Positions 53,430 through 62,931 of a stretch of DNA of 64,000 nucleotides are shown here, one piece after another. The number at the start of each line of letters is the position of its first letter. The first letter of the stretch is position 1. The position numbers were made by a program, and so were the translations under genes. The DNA lies in assembly GCA_049323655.1 (NCBI GenBank), contig JBMONO010000009.1:62001-126000 (forward strand), read 5' to 3'. The notes beneath the pieces are model-generated. The model saw nothing but the letters and a program-made list of their open reading frames with translations. It ran no database searches and was not told the DNA's origin. Source of the DNA: DB1 sp049323655. GTDB lineage: Bacteria; Desulfobacterota; Desulfobulbia; Desulfobulbales; SURF-16.

Positions 53430-54229
53430 GGTGTATCCCCCTTGCCATCGTTTGATGGCCTTTCTCCCTGCTCTACTCTTTCACCGGCAACCGGCTGCAT
53501 CTCACCTTCCTTCTCTGCTGGATGATCTCCCCCCCGCAGCCACCAGAGTGGAGAGATTTTACGAATTTTGCGAGAAGGAAGGGCCTCCCAGTAAATACGG
53601 CGCGGGGGCGGCGGGGCAGCCGCAATCGGCAGCACCGTATCGCCGGTGATGATGAAATCGACCGGCACGTCCCAGCAGGCGCAGGGCAACGGCTCGGTCA
53701 CGATCTGCTCCGGCAGGGCCAGCACCATGACCGTTGGCCGGTCTGCCAGGGTGCCGTGGGCGGCAAAAATTGCATAACTCAAATCAAAAAAACCCTGCCC
53801 GTCGCCAAGCCGACTGCCACCGGTATCGATTGCCAGGGCATCGGTGATGAGCAGGGAGAGTGACAGACGGCCAAGATCCTGCCGGGTCATTTTCGCGGCG
53901 AACCGCGCCATCCCCTTAACGGTGACAGCGCGGGGAAGATCACGAAAGGCGATGGAGTTGGGCCGGAAACGGTAGAAGCCGTCCTTCAAACCAGGCCCGG
54001 GCATGATAAGCTCCTTGCCGTCCAGCAGGCAATTGATCCGCACCTGATGAAGGAAGGCCGATGGGCCGACGAAAATCCGGGATGCCGCCTTGTAGCGGGG
54101 ATGCCGGCGCAGCTGTTCCGCCGCCCGGCCGGAAACAACCGCCGGGACTCCGCCTCCCTGCCTGGTCAGCTCGTCACGAAGAAGCTGTTTTCGGCGTTGC
54201 AGGTCGAAAGTCGGTTCGGGTAGCGGCAC
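53426..54229 (-). CDS. 5-formyltetrahydrofolate cyclo-ligase family protein
   Basis: 267 aa, GTG start with weak ribosome site. 'RRKQLLRDELTRQGGGVPAV' at the N-terminus, 'RINCLLDGKELIMPGPGL' in the middle, and 'DTGGSRLGDGQGFFDLSYAI' matching the phosphate-binding GxRLGxGxGxYD loop; 'IVTEPLPCACWDVPVDFIIT' follows. The usual Tyr-Asp-Arg after the loop is Phe-Asp-Leu, so substrate use may differ. The C-terminal ~50 residues are low-complexity. Between dacA-like and DUF3124 genes in one minus-strand unit. Confidence 0.78.
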   Translation of the reverse strand: MPLPEPTFDLQRRKQLLRDELTRQGGGVPAVVSGRAAEQLRRHPRYKAASRIFVGPSAFLHQVRINCLLDGKELIMPGPGLKDGFYRFRPNSIAFRDLPRAVTVKGMARFAAKMTRQDLGRLSLSLLITDALAIDTGGSRLGDGQGFFDLSYAIFAAHGTLADRPTVMVLALPEQIVTEPLPCACWDVPVDFIITGDTVLPIAAAPPPPRRIYWEALPSRKIRKISPLWWLRGGDHPAEKEGEMQPVAGERVEQGERPSNDGKGDTP

Positions 54230-54257
54230 GGCGACGAAATCAGGCTGACGTCTTTTG

Positions 54258-55331
54258 TCAGAGAGGGCGTTGCTTCTTGTTTTCGCTCAGCACCTGCAGC
54301 GACTTGTTCTGAAAAGGTCGGGCAACCGAGTTCAGGGCAATTTTACCGGAGGGATCGCTGCCGCTTCCGATCGCGGCCAATTGGGCCTTGCGGGCAAAAC
54401 CATACTCCACCAGACGGCTGATGTCATGCCACATGGTTTCGCTGCCCATCAGGGCAACAACGATGGCGTCGTTACCCCGGCTGAACTTGCCGACATAGGT
54501 CTGTCGGGCGGCGTTGGTGTAGCCGGTCTTGCCGCCCACCGCCCCTTCGACCTGCCACAGCGCCTTGTTGTGATTGCGCAGAACCTGGCCGAAACGGGTC
54601 TTAACCTTGGTTTTGCGCATCCGCTCGGCAAACTCCCGGTCCCGCATGGCCTTGTCAAAAACCACTGCCAGGTCGCGGGCCGTCGACATCTGCCCCGGCG
54701 CGGTCAGGCCGCTGGCCGTCTTGCACACCGTGTTCGTCGCCCCGAGCGATCGCGCCTTACTGGTCATCAGCCGGGCAAAACTCTGTTCGGAACCAGCCAC
54801 CTTCTCGGCAATGGCGACACTGGCGTCATTGGCCGAGGCAAGCAGTACCGCATTGATCATGTCATCCGCGACATAGGCTTTGCCGGGCTGAATATTGATC
54901 TTGGAACGGGGCATGCTGGCGGCACGCTGACTGGCAGTGACGGTGTCGCTGTCACGCAACGACTCGATGGCAATAAGCCCGGTCAATACCTTGAGGGTGC
55001 TGGCCGGCTGAGCGGGACGATCCGGATCATGGGCATAAAGCACCGCACCGGTCGTGGCGTCCATGATGATGGCGCTGCGCGAGGAGAGTTTGCGGCGGAA
55101 GCGGTCACCGGATTCCACCCGGCCGCTTGTTGTCATTGCTGCCGGCGCCCCACCCTTTGGTGCCGTGACTCCGGTGCTTTTTGCCGGGAATTTATGCTGC
55201 GTCTCCAGGAGAAAGGGACCTGCACCCCGTTTGGCAAGAGCCTCGCCGCCGCTGGCAAGAATCAAGAGGACACCGAGGACGACAACAGACAAGCGGGTCA
55301 GGAAAGGGGTGGGAGAAGAGATCATGGGCAT
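54258..55331 (-). CDS. D-alanyl-D-alanine carboxypeptidase (class A low-molecular-weight PBP)
   Basis: 357 aa with an N-terminal signal/anchor (FLTRLSVVVLGVLLILASGG). Active-site motifs: SxxK in 'PASTLKVLTGLIAIE', SxN in 'LLASANDASVAIAE', KTG in 'AVGGKTGYTNAARQTYVGKF'. Between residues about 35 and 85 there is a low-complexity Lys/Gly/Pro linker. Trims peptidoglycan pentapeptides in the periplasm. It lacks the long C-terminal domain of DacA, so it is nearer DacD/YvdB-type short forms. Confidence 0.9.
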   Translation of the reverse strand: MPMISSPTPFLTRLSVVVLGVLLILASGGEALAKRGAGPFLLETQHKFPAKSTGVTAPKGGAPAAMTTSGRVESGDRFRRKLSSRSAIIMDATTGAVLYAHDPDRPAQPASTLKVLTGLIAIESLRDSDTVTASQRAASMPRSKINIQPGKAYVADDMINAVLLASANDASVAIAEKVAGSEQSFARLMTSKARSLGATNTVCKTASGLTAPGQMSTARDLAVVFDKAMRDREFAERMRKTKVKTRFGQVLRNHNKALWQVEGAVGGKTGYTNAARQTYVGKFSRGNDAIVVALMGSETMWHDISRLVEYGFARKAQLAAIGSGSDPSGKIALNSVARPFQNKSLQVLSENKKQRPL

Positions 55332-55548
55332 ACGGGGTTATGGTTCTCGAAGAAAAGGTCCGGCGGCAATCACCCGCCGGTCCACTATCCTGCCATCTTT
55401 TCACCTTATAAAAGAGGTGTCGGAAAATCAAGACATTTTCGCCGGAAAAAATGGTCATCCCATTGTTTTCATGGCATATTCATTCGCATCATCCGCGCCC
55501 CCAATCATCCCGGCCACGATCCTGACGCCATTTACAAATGATACCAAT

Positions 55549-56064
55549 ATGATAGAAACAAAAGCCGTCATCACCAGCCAGACCGTTTCCTGGTCCGGTA
55601 TCCACTTGTATGTGCTGCGCCGCGACGCCACGGCGATCCACCTCACCTTTGATGATGCCCGGCATCAGCAGGCGCTGCAGGAGCTGCAACCAGCATGCGC
55701 CGTTGCCATCGTTCCACCGGCAACGCTCGCAACCGACGCCCTGCTCGCCCTGCTGCGCGACAATCATTCCTTTGCCGAATACAACGAAAACCCTTTCATT
55801 ATCCAGGCAACACCATTCCAGCGCCAGGTCTGGCAGGCACTCTGCACCATCGGTTTCGGCACGACCGCCACCTACGGAGAAATTGCCGCGATGCTCGGCA
55901 ATAAAAAAATGGCCCGCGCCGTCGGCCAGGCCTGCGGCGCCAATCCCATTACCCTCCTCATCCCCTGCCATCGAGTGGTGGCAAGCAGCGGCATCGGCGG
56001 TTTTGCCGGCGGTCCGGAGATAAAAAAGCGCCTGCTTGCCCTGGAGAAGGAGGCGCATTGGTAG
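55549..56064 (+). CDS. ogt: Methylated-DNA--protein-cysteine methyltransferase (Ogt/Ada-C type)
   Basis: 171 aa from ATG 55549; in-frame upstream sequence to 55054 overlaps the divergent carboxypeptidase gene and is not coding. The C-terminal DNA-binding/active-site domain reads 'PFQRQVWQALCTIGFGTTAT', 'YGEIAAMLGNKKMARAVGQA', 'NPITLLIPCHRVVASSG' with the PCHRV acceptor Cys, then 'GIGGFAGGPEIKKRLLALE'. Removes O6-alkyl groups from guanine by suicidal transfer. Ends 104 bp before the convergent cheB stop. Confidence 0.94.
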   Translation: MIETKAVITSQTVSWSGIHLYVLRRDATAIHLTFDDARHQQALQELQPACAVAIVPPATLATDALLALLRDNHSFAEYNENPFIIQATPFQRQVWQALCTIGFGTTATYGEIAAMLGNKKMARAVGQACGANPITLLIPCHRVVASSGIGGFAGGPEIKKRLLALEKEAHW

Positions 56065-56168
56065 CCGCCTGCACCTGATCGCGCAATATAAAGCAGGAGT
56101 ATCGAGCCTTGAACAACACCATAGGCCGGAAGTGGGGTCGGGAAACGTTCCGGGCGTGGCGCCACCCA

Positions 56169-57209
56169 TCACACCATGTCGAGCATGACCTGACTGATCT
56201 GGTCGAGCGGCACGATCCGGTCAACGCCGCCGGCGGCGATCGCCTCACGCGGCATGCCGAAAACGACGCAGCTTGCCTCGTCCTGGGCGATGGTGCGGGC
56301 ACCGGCCTCGTGCATCTTCAACATGCCCTGGGCGCCGTCCCTGCCCATGCCGGTGAGGATGACGCCGATGGCGTTGGCGCCGGCGTAGGTGGCGACGGAG
56401 TGGAAGAGGACATCCACCGCCGGCCGCTGATGACAGACGAGGGGACCGCTCTTGACGTTGACATAGTAGCGGGCGCCGCTGCGACGCATGACCATGTGAA
56501 AGTTGCCGGGCGCGAGCAGGGCCAGCCCCGGCAGCACGGTGTCGCCATCCTCCGCCTCCTTGACCCGGATCCGGCAGAGGCTGTCGAGGCGCTGGGCGAA
56601 GCTGGCGGTGAAGTTGGCCGGCATGTGCTGGACGATCATGATGCCGGGTGCGGTGGGCGGCAGCCGGATCAGCACCTCTTTCAGCGCCTCGGTGCCGCCG
56701 GTGGAGGCGCCGATGGCAATGACCTTGTGGGTCGATTCGGTCAGCGACCGTTTGCTGGCCAGCGCCGGCCGAGCGCTCTGGGCGACGGCGGCCTTTTTTA
56801 GCAGATCAGCCGGCCGCACCCGGGCCGCGGCGCGGATCTTGTCGGCGAGCTGGACGCTCATGTCGCCGACCGAGTAGGCCTCGCCCGGCTTGGATACCAC
56901 ATCCACCGCTCCAGCCTCCATCGCCTCCAGGGCCAGGGCGCCGCCCTCACGGGTCAGGGAGCTGACGATGATCACCGGCAGGGGGTAGTGCTTCATGAGC
57001 TTGCGTAGAAAGGTCAGCCCGTCCATCCGCGGCATCTCGATGTCAAGGGTGAGGACATCAGGTTGCAGCTGGATGATCTTGTCCCGTGCCACATAGGGGT
57101 CCGGCGCGGCGCCGATCACCTCGATGTCCGGCTGCCGGGACAGCTCCTCGGTGAAGATCTTGCGCACCACGGCGGAATCGTCTACCACCAGTACCTTAAT
57201 TTTTTCCAT
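56169..57209 (-). CDS. cheB: Chemotaxis protein-glutamate methylesterase/deamidase CheB
   Basis: 346 aa. Receiver domain: 'IKVLVVDDSAVVRKIFTEEL', phospho-Asp in 'PDVLTLDIEMPRMDGL', Lys in 'VVSKPGE'. Methylesterase domain: Ser in 'AIGASTGGTEALKEVL', His in 'GIMIVQHMPANFTASFAQRL', Asp in 'AIGVILTGMGRDGAQG'. It demethylates or deamidates chemoreceptors, antagonising CheR. Last gene of the che operon, 2 bp after the HDOD gene. Confidence 0.97.
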   Translation of the reverse strand: MEKIKVLVVDDSAVVRKIFTEELSRQPDIEVIGAAPDPYVARDKIIQLQPDVLTLDIEMPRMDGLTFLRKLMKHYPLPVIIVSSLTREGGALALEAMEAGAVDVVSKPGEAYSVGDMSVQLADKIRAAARVRPADLLKKAAVAQSARPALASKRSLTESTHKVIAIGASTGGTEALKEVLIRLPPTAPGIMIVQHMPANFTASFAQRLDSLCRIRVKEAEDGDTVLPGLALLAPGNFHMVMRRSGARYYVNVKSGPLVCHQRPAVDVLFHSVATYAGANAIGVILTGMGRDGAQGMLKMHEAGARTIAQDEASCVVFGMPREAIAAGGVDRIVPLDQISQVMLDMV

Positions 57210-57211
57210 AG

Positions 57212-58057
57212 CTACAGACTCAGCAGTTCTTCGGCTCTGGCCAGTTCGGCGTGCAACTCAGCGAGGCAGTGCTCCACCATTTCCATGGAAATGGCGAAGC
57301 GGGCCAGCCCGTCGCCATGCAGTTCCGCAGCCAGGCCGTCCGCCCCGACACCGATGCCAAGCGACAGAACCAGTCCGTTGCTGAGGGCAACGAGGGCGGT
57401 CAGCGGCGGTCGCTGCATGGCGTCGGCGTGATGATGGTCGCGCACCGCAGCCACCAGCTCCGGGGCGAATTGCCACTGTTCCAGGATCATGCCGCCCAGG
57501 GCGGCATGATCGATGCCTATGACGCGACGCTCCGCCTCGACAAAGGAGCAGGACTCCTCTTCCACCACGGTGATGATCCTGGCCAGGTCGTCGGCAACAA
57601 AACCGCTCAGAAAACGCTTGCCGATATCGTGCAAAAGACCGGCGGTAAAGGCGGCCCCTGCCTCTACCCCGGGAATGTGACGGACCAGAATCCTGGCCAT
57701 GATGCCGCAGGCCACCGAATGGCGCCACATCTGACCCGGTTCGAGGACATAGCCCGCGCCGGCCGCGCCCTGGTAAAAGCGGGCGCAGCTGCTGGTAACG
57801 ATGATGTCTTTTAACGTCTCATGGCCAATGACCAGCAGTCCTTCCTCCAGGGAGGTCACCTTGCGGGGCAGGCCGAAGTAGGCGGCATTGCAGATTTTCA
57901 GGACATTGGCGGTGGTGACCGGATCATACTGGATCGCCTCGGCCAGGCGATGCACCGTCACCGCCGGATCCCGGATCAACTCCATCACCCGTTCCGTCAC
58001 CCTGGGAAAGGGGGGAACATGGCGGACCATGCCCATGATTTCTTCAACGCGGCTCAC
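57212..58057 (-). CDS. HDOD domain protein
   Basis: 281 aa. 'VPPFPRVTERVMELIRDPAV' and 'AIQYDPVTTANVLKICNAAY' mark the HDOD N-terminus. 'HSVACGIMARILVRHIPGVE' and 'AAFTAGLLHDIGKRFLSG' hold the remnant HD region, and 'RVIGIDHAALGGMILEQW' follows. HDOD proteins lack full HD phosphohydrolase metal sites and act in signalling. It sits between cheD and cheB with ATGA overlap and a 2-bp gap, so it is an integral operon member. Function in chemotaxis unknown. Confidence 0.88.
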   Translation of the reverse strand: MSRVEEIMGMVRHVPPFPRVTERVMELIRDPAVTVHRLAEAIQYDPVTTANVLKICNAAYFGLPRKVTSLEEGLLVIGHETLKDIIVTSSCARFYQGAAGAGYVLEPGQMWRHSVACGIMARILVRHIPGVEAGAAFTAGLLHDIGKRFLSGFVADDLARIITVVEEESCSFVEAERRVIGIDHAALGGMILEQWQFAPELVAAVRDHHHADAMQRPPLTALVALSNGLVLSLGIGVGADGLAAELHGDGLARFAISMEMVEHCLAELHAELARAEELLSL

Positions 58058-58533
58058 AGGTCGAACTCCCCCCGTCCCGAGACTTTCAGGACCACCCGGC
58101 CGGAGGCGATTTCCAGGCTGACGGTCCGGTTGACGCAGCCGCCGACATCTTCGGCGTCGATGACGATACGATTTTTGGCAAACAGACGGCGCAGCAACAG
58201 GTAATTCCGCTTGCCGATATTGAACAGACCGGTGGGATCGAGGATCTGGGCGCCGCCGACCACCTTGACAACGAGCCGGCTTTTCACCGCCCCAAGCCGG
58301 TAGGCCTCCTTGAACAGGGCGGGGATGCCGGTATCGGCGAACATAAAGGGGTTCTTCTCCGCCCGTTCCCGGTCGAGCCTCGACTCCGGCAGCATGTAGT
58401 GGAGCAGGCCGCCAACCCTGACCACCGGATCCCAGATAACAACAGCAATACAGGAACCGAGTGAATAGGTGATCAGGATGTCCTTGTTCTCATTGCTCAC
58501 CTTCATGTCGGAGATACCGACAACGACCCTCAT
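58054..58533 (-). CDS. cheD: Chemoreceptor glutamine deamidase CheD
   Basis: 159 aa from ATG 58533 (MRVVVGISDM; GGAAG upstream); a longer frame to 58686 overlaps cheR and is not used. Catalytic Cys in 'ITYSLGSCIAVVIWDP', His in 'VGGLLHYMLPESRLD', and 'VVKVVGGAQILDPTGLFNIG' are family hallmarks. It deamidates receptor glutamines and in some species interacts with CheC. No cheC in this window. Confidence 0.95.
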   Translation of the reverse strand: MRVVVGISDMKVSNENKDILITYSLGSCIAVVIWDPVVRVGGLLHYMLPESRLDRERAEKNPFMFADTGIPALFKEAYRLGAVKSRLVVKVVGGAQILDPTGLFNIGKRNYLLLRRLFAKNRIVIDAEDVGGCVNRTVSLEIASGRVVLKVSGRGEFDL

Positions 58534-58630
58534 GACTGCTTCCGCTCCGACCGCACCGCGCCATTCTTCAACCCGATATCGCGTCCTGCCGGCCGGGAAA
58601 ACCCGAACCCGCGATCTTCCCACAGTGCTG

Positions 58631-59473
58631 TCATGACAGTTTCCGGTATACGGTTGTCGCTGCCTGGCGGAAGCGATGGTTAACATTCGACAGGCTTTCG
58701 GAATGGCCGATAAAGAGATAACCGCCCGGCGCCAGACAGTGATAAAATTTTTCCACCAGCTCCATCTGGGTTTCCCGGGTAAAATAAATCATCACGTTAC
58801 GACAGAAAATCACATCCATCTCCCCTTTCCAGGGAAAGGGATCCATCAGATTGAAGCGCCGGAAGGTCAGGGTGCGGCGCAGCTCATCCTTGACCTTGAC
58901 AAAGCCGGCGCACTTTCCGACCCCCTTCTGAAAAAATCTGCGCAGATGCTCCGGCGGCACCTTGTCCACCTTGTCCATGGCATAGATACCTACTTCCGCC
59001 ATTGCCAGCACCCGGGTGGAAATGTCGGTGGCCAGCAGGGAAAAACGAAAGGCCGGGTGGGCGGCGGCAAAGGAGGAAAGAACCATGGCCAGAGTGTAAG
59101 GCTCTTCCCCGGAAGAACAGGCGGCGGACCAGACCTTCATTACTGCCGATGTCTGGCCGCTTTTCAGGAAGCCGGGCAACACCTCGGTCTCGAGAAAATC
59201 AAAATGGGCCTTTTCCCGAAAAAAGCTGGTGAAATTGGTGGAGACGCAGTTGATGAGATGAACAAGTTCGGCGCCGCTTTTGTCCCGCACGACATAATCA
59301 TAATAGGCGGAAAAGGAGGTGATACCGCAGGCGCGCAGCCGTTTACCGAGGCGGGCATTAAGCAGCTCCTTTTTTTCCGGCTTGAGAAAGATGCCGGTCT
59401 GGGCAAAGACCAGGGCGCTGAACTTTTTGAAGTCATCATCGGTGAGCCGACTCTGCTGTATGACAATATCCAT
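58631..59473 (-). CDS. cheR: Chemotaxis protein methyltransferase CheR
   Basis: 280 aa. N-terminal all-helical domain with 'FQK'-like 'DDFKKFSALVFAQTGIFLKP' and 'RLGKRLRACGITSFSAYYDY'; then 'NCVSTNFTSFFREKAHFDFL', the SAM site 'VWSAACSSGEEPYTLAMVLS', 'LLATDISTRVLAMAEVGIYA', 'MDVIFCRNVMIYF' and 'LAPGGYLFIGHSESL'. Methylates chemoreceptor glutamates. Between cheW and cheD; no TPR extension. Confidence 0.96.
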   Translation of the reverse strand: MDIVIQQSRLTDDDFKKFSALVFAQTGIFLKPEKKELLNARLGKRLRACGITSFSAYYDYVVRDKSGAELVHLINCVSTNFTSFFREKAHFDFLETEVLPGFLKSGQTSAVMKVWSAACSSGEEPYTLAMVLSSFAAAHPAFRFSLLATDISTRVLAMAEVGIYAMDKVDKVPPEHLRRFFQKGVGKCAGFVKVKDELRRTLTFRRFNLMDPFPWKGEMDVIFCRNVMIYFTRETQMELVEKFYHCLAPGGYLFIGHSESLSNVNHRFRQAATTVYRKLS

Positions 59474-59503
59474 CCATGCGCCTCGCGGGCCGGCGGCCGT
59501 GGG

Positions 59504-60013
59504 TTAGATCGCAGCCAGCCTGGCCCCTGCTTCGCCGACCACCTCGTCCACATCGATCAGGATCTTCACTTTGCCCTTGATCTTTGCCATGCCGAGAAAA
59601 TTTTCCATGTCCATCTCGCCGCCGCCGAACGCGGGCGGCGGTTCAATCTCGGATTCGGCGATGTTGAGCACCTCGGAAACCGAATCGACAATCATGCCGA
59701 CCATGATAACTCCGGACTCGCCCTGCACCTCGACGACGATGATGCAGGTCCGTTCATTGTATTCCCGGGACTCCATATTGAACTTAAGCCTCAGATCGAG
59801 CACCGGAATGACGCTGCCGCGCAGGTTTATCACTCCCTTGATGTAACGCGGCGTGTGCGGCACGGCGGTGATCTCCATCATGCCGATGATCTCCCGCACC
59901 TTGAGAATGCCGATCCCGTACTCCTCCCGGCCCAGATCAAAGGTCAGATACTTGCCGGCCAGATCCTTGACGGACTGCCTTCCTCCCGCCTGTACGTTTT
60001 CACCATATGCCAT
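59504..60013 (-). CDS. cheW: Chemotaxis coupling protein CheW
   Basis: 169 aa from ATG 60013, chosen for the GGAGAG just upstream. 'YLTFDLGREEYGIGILKVRE', 'PHTPRYIKGVINLRGSVIPV', 'CIIVVEVQGESGVIMVGMIV' and 'VKILIDVDEVVGEA' are the SH3-like CheW core. Couples receptors to CheA. The 56-bp gap to cheA and 30 bp to cheR indicate one transcript. Confidence 0.96.
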   Translation of the reverse strand: MAYGENVQAGGRQSVKDLAGKYLTFDLGREEYGIGILKVREIIGMMEITAVPHTPRYIKGVINLRGSVIPVLDLRLKFNMESREYNERTCIIVVEVQGESGVIMVGMIVDSVSEVLNIAESEIEPPPAFGGGEMDMENFLGMAKIKGKVKILIDVDEVVGEAGARLAAI

Positions 60014-60069
60014 GTGCGTCTCTCCAGTCATAAGACTTTTTCTTCTCGAACGGCGCACCAATCTGGAGC

Positions 60070-62823
60070 TTATCCACAAACAAGCTCCTCGTCATTCGCT
60101 TTGCCGCCGCCCAGTTCATCGGCCAGATTGATCAAGCCGGCAAGGTCAAGGATGAGGCCGACCCGGCCGTCTCCCAATATGGTGCCCCCGGCCACGCCTC
60201 GAACATCCTTCATGTACCCACCGAGACTCTTGATGACCACCTCCTGCTTACCGAGCAGTTCATCCACCAGCAAGGCGCGCTGCCGGCCTTCGTTTTCAAT
60301 GACAACGACAAGGCCCTGGCTGATCTCACGGCAGGCGTCAGCCACCCCGAACAATCGGTAAAGCCGGATAATCGGCACCAGCGAATCCCGGATGAGCAGA
60401 CACTCGCCCCGGCCATGCACGGTATTGTAATGCTCCATCTGCGGGCGCATTGACTCGCGGATGGCAATGGTGGGGATAATATAACGTTCCGGCCCGACCC
60501 GGACGACGATGCCGTCGATAATGGCAAGGGTCAGCGGGAGAAACATGAGAAAGAGCGACCCTTCTCCCGGTGTACTTTGCAGCTCGACCTTGCCGCGCAG
60601 CTTCTCCACCCCTTTTTTGACCACATCCATGCCGACCCCGCGGCCGGAGACATCGGTGATTTTGTCGGCAGTGGAAAAACCGGGGAGAAAGATAAGGTTG
60701 TTGATCTCATGATCACTCCGGTCGTCATCCGCATCGATCAGCCCACGCTCGATGGCCTTTTGCCGGATCTTTGCCGTATTGACACCCTCGCCATCGTCGG
60801 CGATTTCGATGACGATGTTGCCGCCCTTCTGATAGGCGCTGAGTTTGACCGTGCCGGACTCCGGCTTGCCGGCCCGGACCCTTTCCTCCGGCAACTGAAC
60901 TCCATGGTCAACGGAATTACGGATCATATGGACCAGCGGATCATAGATGGAATCGACCATGTTGCGGTCGATTTCCGTTTCCTCGCCCTCCATCACAAGA
61001 TCCACCTTCTTGCCGGTTTTTTTCGACAGATCACGGACCAGACGGGTCATTTTCTGGAATGTCTGGCGGATCGGCACCATTCGCATCGACATGGCGGTTT
61101 TCTGCAGCTCGGTGGTGATTCGGGTGAGCTGGGCGAAGTCCTTGTTGAGCTTGGGGTCGGAGATCCCTTCGATGAGCGGATTGTGGCGGACCATGGCCTG
61201 CATGATGACAAGTTCGCCCACCGCGTTGACCAGCCCATCCAGCTTGCTGACATCGACCTTGATGGCGGCCTCGACGTTTTTTTTGCCGCCGGCCCCGGCC
61301 GCGGGCATTGCCGTATCGGCGCGCACCGGGGCATCCGGTGATGCTGGCGCAGGCTCCAGGGACACGGCGGTCGGCATCACCGCGGGAGCAGGGGGCGGCT
61401 CCTGCCGTTTTTCCGACCGGCTCCGACCACCCGGCACCGGCAAAACGGACTCCTCACCGCGCTGACACCGACTGATCCGCTCCAGGAAATCGGTGATGTC
61501 ATAGCGCTGGTAGAGGGCCGGCCCCTTTTCCAGCACATCGCTGACATTCTGGATCATGGTGCGGAGATAATCGCCGACGCCGAGGACGATGTCGATGATG
61601 TCCGAATTCATGGCCAGCCGATTGTTGCGGACATCGTCAAGCAAGTTTTCCGTGGCATGGGCCAGCTTGTTGATCGTCGTCAAATTGAGGAATCCGGAGA
61701 CGCCCTTGATGGTATGGAAAGGCCGGAAGATGTTGTTGATGATCTCCGGGTCGGCCGGATTCTGCTCAAGCTCCAGCACGTTAAGCTCGATGGTTTCCAG
61801 ATGTTCGAAGGCTTCGACGATAAAGCCGCTGATCAGATCGCTGTCCTTGAGAAAATCGGGAACCTGTCCCTGCTCCAGGGGCGACGGGTGTTCCATCACG
61901 GTCTCCTCGCCGGGGCCCTCTTCATCCTTGCCATTCGCCATGATCCGGCTGATCAGGGCAATGGCCTGTCTGGCCCCGCCCCCCCCTTCTTCCGTCCCGG
62001 CGACACCGTTGCCTTTACGCGCCATGAGCCCGCTGATCAACTGCAGATGATCAGCAATATCGGGAACATGATAGGCGACGTTGTTGACCGCGACATCCTG
62101 GACATGGCCGATCATGATCTTCAGGGCATCGGCGACCCCGAGCACCACTTCGATGACATCGCTGTCCATGGCCATTTTTCCGTTCCGCACCTCATGAAGC
62201 AGGCTCTCGGTGGCATGGGCGAGACGGCTTATTTCCTCCAGAGCCAGGCTGCCCGCCGTTCCCTTGATGGTATGAAAGGCCCGGAAAACCGCATGCACCA
62301 CTTCCTGATCATCCGGATTTCTTTCCAGAGAGAGCACGCCGTTTTCAATGCTGCCGAGATAATCGGCCGTCTCATCGAGAAAGCAGTCGAGCAACTCCCG
62401 CTCCTTGAGAAAGGCTGGCTCGTCATGCCGTCCGCGGACCGGAGCGGCCACAGTCTTCTCCAGCAACGCCGGATCAATTTGCAAGCCAATTTGCTGAAGA
62501 TGAGTGCAGAACTGGCCAAGAAGGGCACGATCACCTCCCCCTGCTGCCGCCTGCTGCTGCATACGGGCAACACATTCACCCAAATTTCGGTAGCTCTCGG
62601 CGCTGTCCGGCAGCTCACCCATGATGATCTGCTGCAGCGCCTGCTGAAAGGCAAGAACCATCCCTCCCAGCAGGGAAAGGGAAGAGAGATCGGAGCTGGC
62701 GCGTAATTTTTCCAGCAGCTCCAGCAGTTCTCCGACGGAAGAGAGGTCGCCCGGCTCGATCATCATGATCTTCAGCGCCATTTCATCAAGCAGCTCGTTG
62801 ATACCCTGTTGCTCACCGGTCAT
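60070..62823 (-). CDS. cheA: Chemotaxis histidine kinase CheA with two Hpt domains
   Basis: 917 aa from ATG 62823 (MTGEQQGINELL; GAGG upstream). Two Hpt modules: His184 in 'VFRAFHTIKGTAGSLAL' and His370 in 'IFRPFHTIKGVSGFLNL'. These are followed by a Pro/Ala linker, the dimerisation domain 'LDGLVNAVGELVIMQAMVRH', the kinase N-box 'PLVHMIRNSVDHGVQLPEER', 'DDGEGVNTAKIRQKAIERGL', 'GFSTADKITDVSGRGVGMDV', and a C-terminal CheW-like domain. Standard CheA has one Hpt and a P2 domain; no clear P2 is seen. No cheY or receptor gene is adjacent, so signalling partners lie elsewhere. Confidence 0.96.
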   Translation of the reverse strand: MTGEQQGINELLDEMALKIMMIEPGDLSSVGELLELLEKLRASSDLSSLSLLGGMVLAFQQALQQIIMGELPDSAESYRNLGECVARMQQQAAAGGGDRALLGQFCTHLQQIGLQIDPALLEKTVAAPVRGRHDEPAFLKERELLDCFLDETADYLGSIENGVLSLERNPDDQEVVHAVFRAFHTIKGTAGSLALEEISRLAHATESLLHEVRNGKMAMDSDVIEVVLGVADALKIMIGHVQDVAVNNVAYHVPDIADHLQLISGLMARKGNGVAGTEEGGGGARQAIALISRIMANGKDEEGPGEETVMEHPSPLEQGQVPDFLKDSDLISGFIVEAFEHLETIELNVLELEQNPADPEIINNIFRPFHTIKGVSGFLNLTTINKLAHATENLLDDVRNNRLAMNSDIIDIVLGVGDYLRTMIQNVSDVLEKGPALYQRYDITDFLERISRCQRGEESVLPVPGGRSRSEKRQEPPPAPAVMPTAVSLEPAPASPDAPVRADTAMPAAGAGGKKNVEAAIKVDVSKLDGLVNAVGELVIMQAMVRHNPLIEGISDPKLNKDFAQLTRITTELQKTAMSMRMVPIRQTFQKMTRLVRDLSKKTGKKVDLVMEGEETEIDRNMVDSIYDPLVHMIRNSVDHGVQLPEERVRAGKPESGTVKLSAYQKGGNIVIEIADDGEGVNTAKIRQKAIERGLIDADDDRSDHEINNLIFLPGFSTADKITDVSGRGVGMDVVKKGVEKLRGKVELQSTPGEGSLFLMFLPLTLAIIDGIVVRVGPERYIIPTIAIRESMRPQMEHYNTVHGRGECLLIRDSLVPIIRLYRLFGVADACREISQGLVVVIENEGRQRALLVDELLGKQEVVIKSLGGYMKDVRGVAGGTILGDGRVGLILDLAGLINLADELGGGKANDEELVCG

Positions 62824-62931
62824 GCAAAACCTCGAACCTGAAAGGGAAGAACGGGATGAGGCAGGGAAAATTCCTTGCTCTCTTTTATATTTGCCCAAAT
62901 CGACATTTTTTTTTCAAGCTTTTACCAAACA

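Noticed and set aside
58676..60361. 561-codon plus frame across cheR, cheW and cheA
   Set aside because: It spans three genes on the opposite strand and has no family signature.
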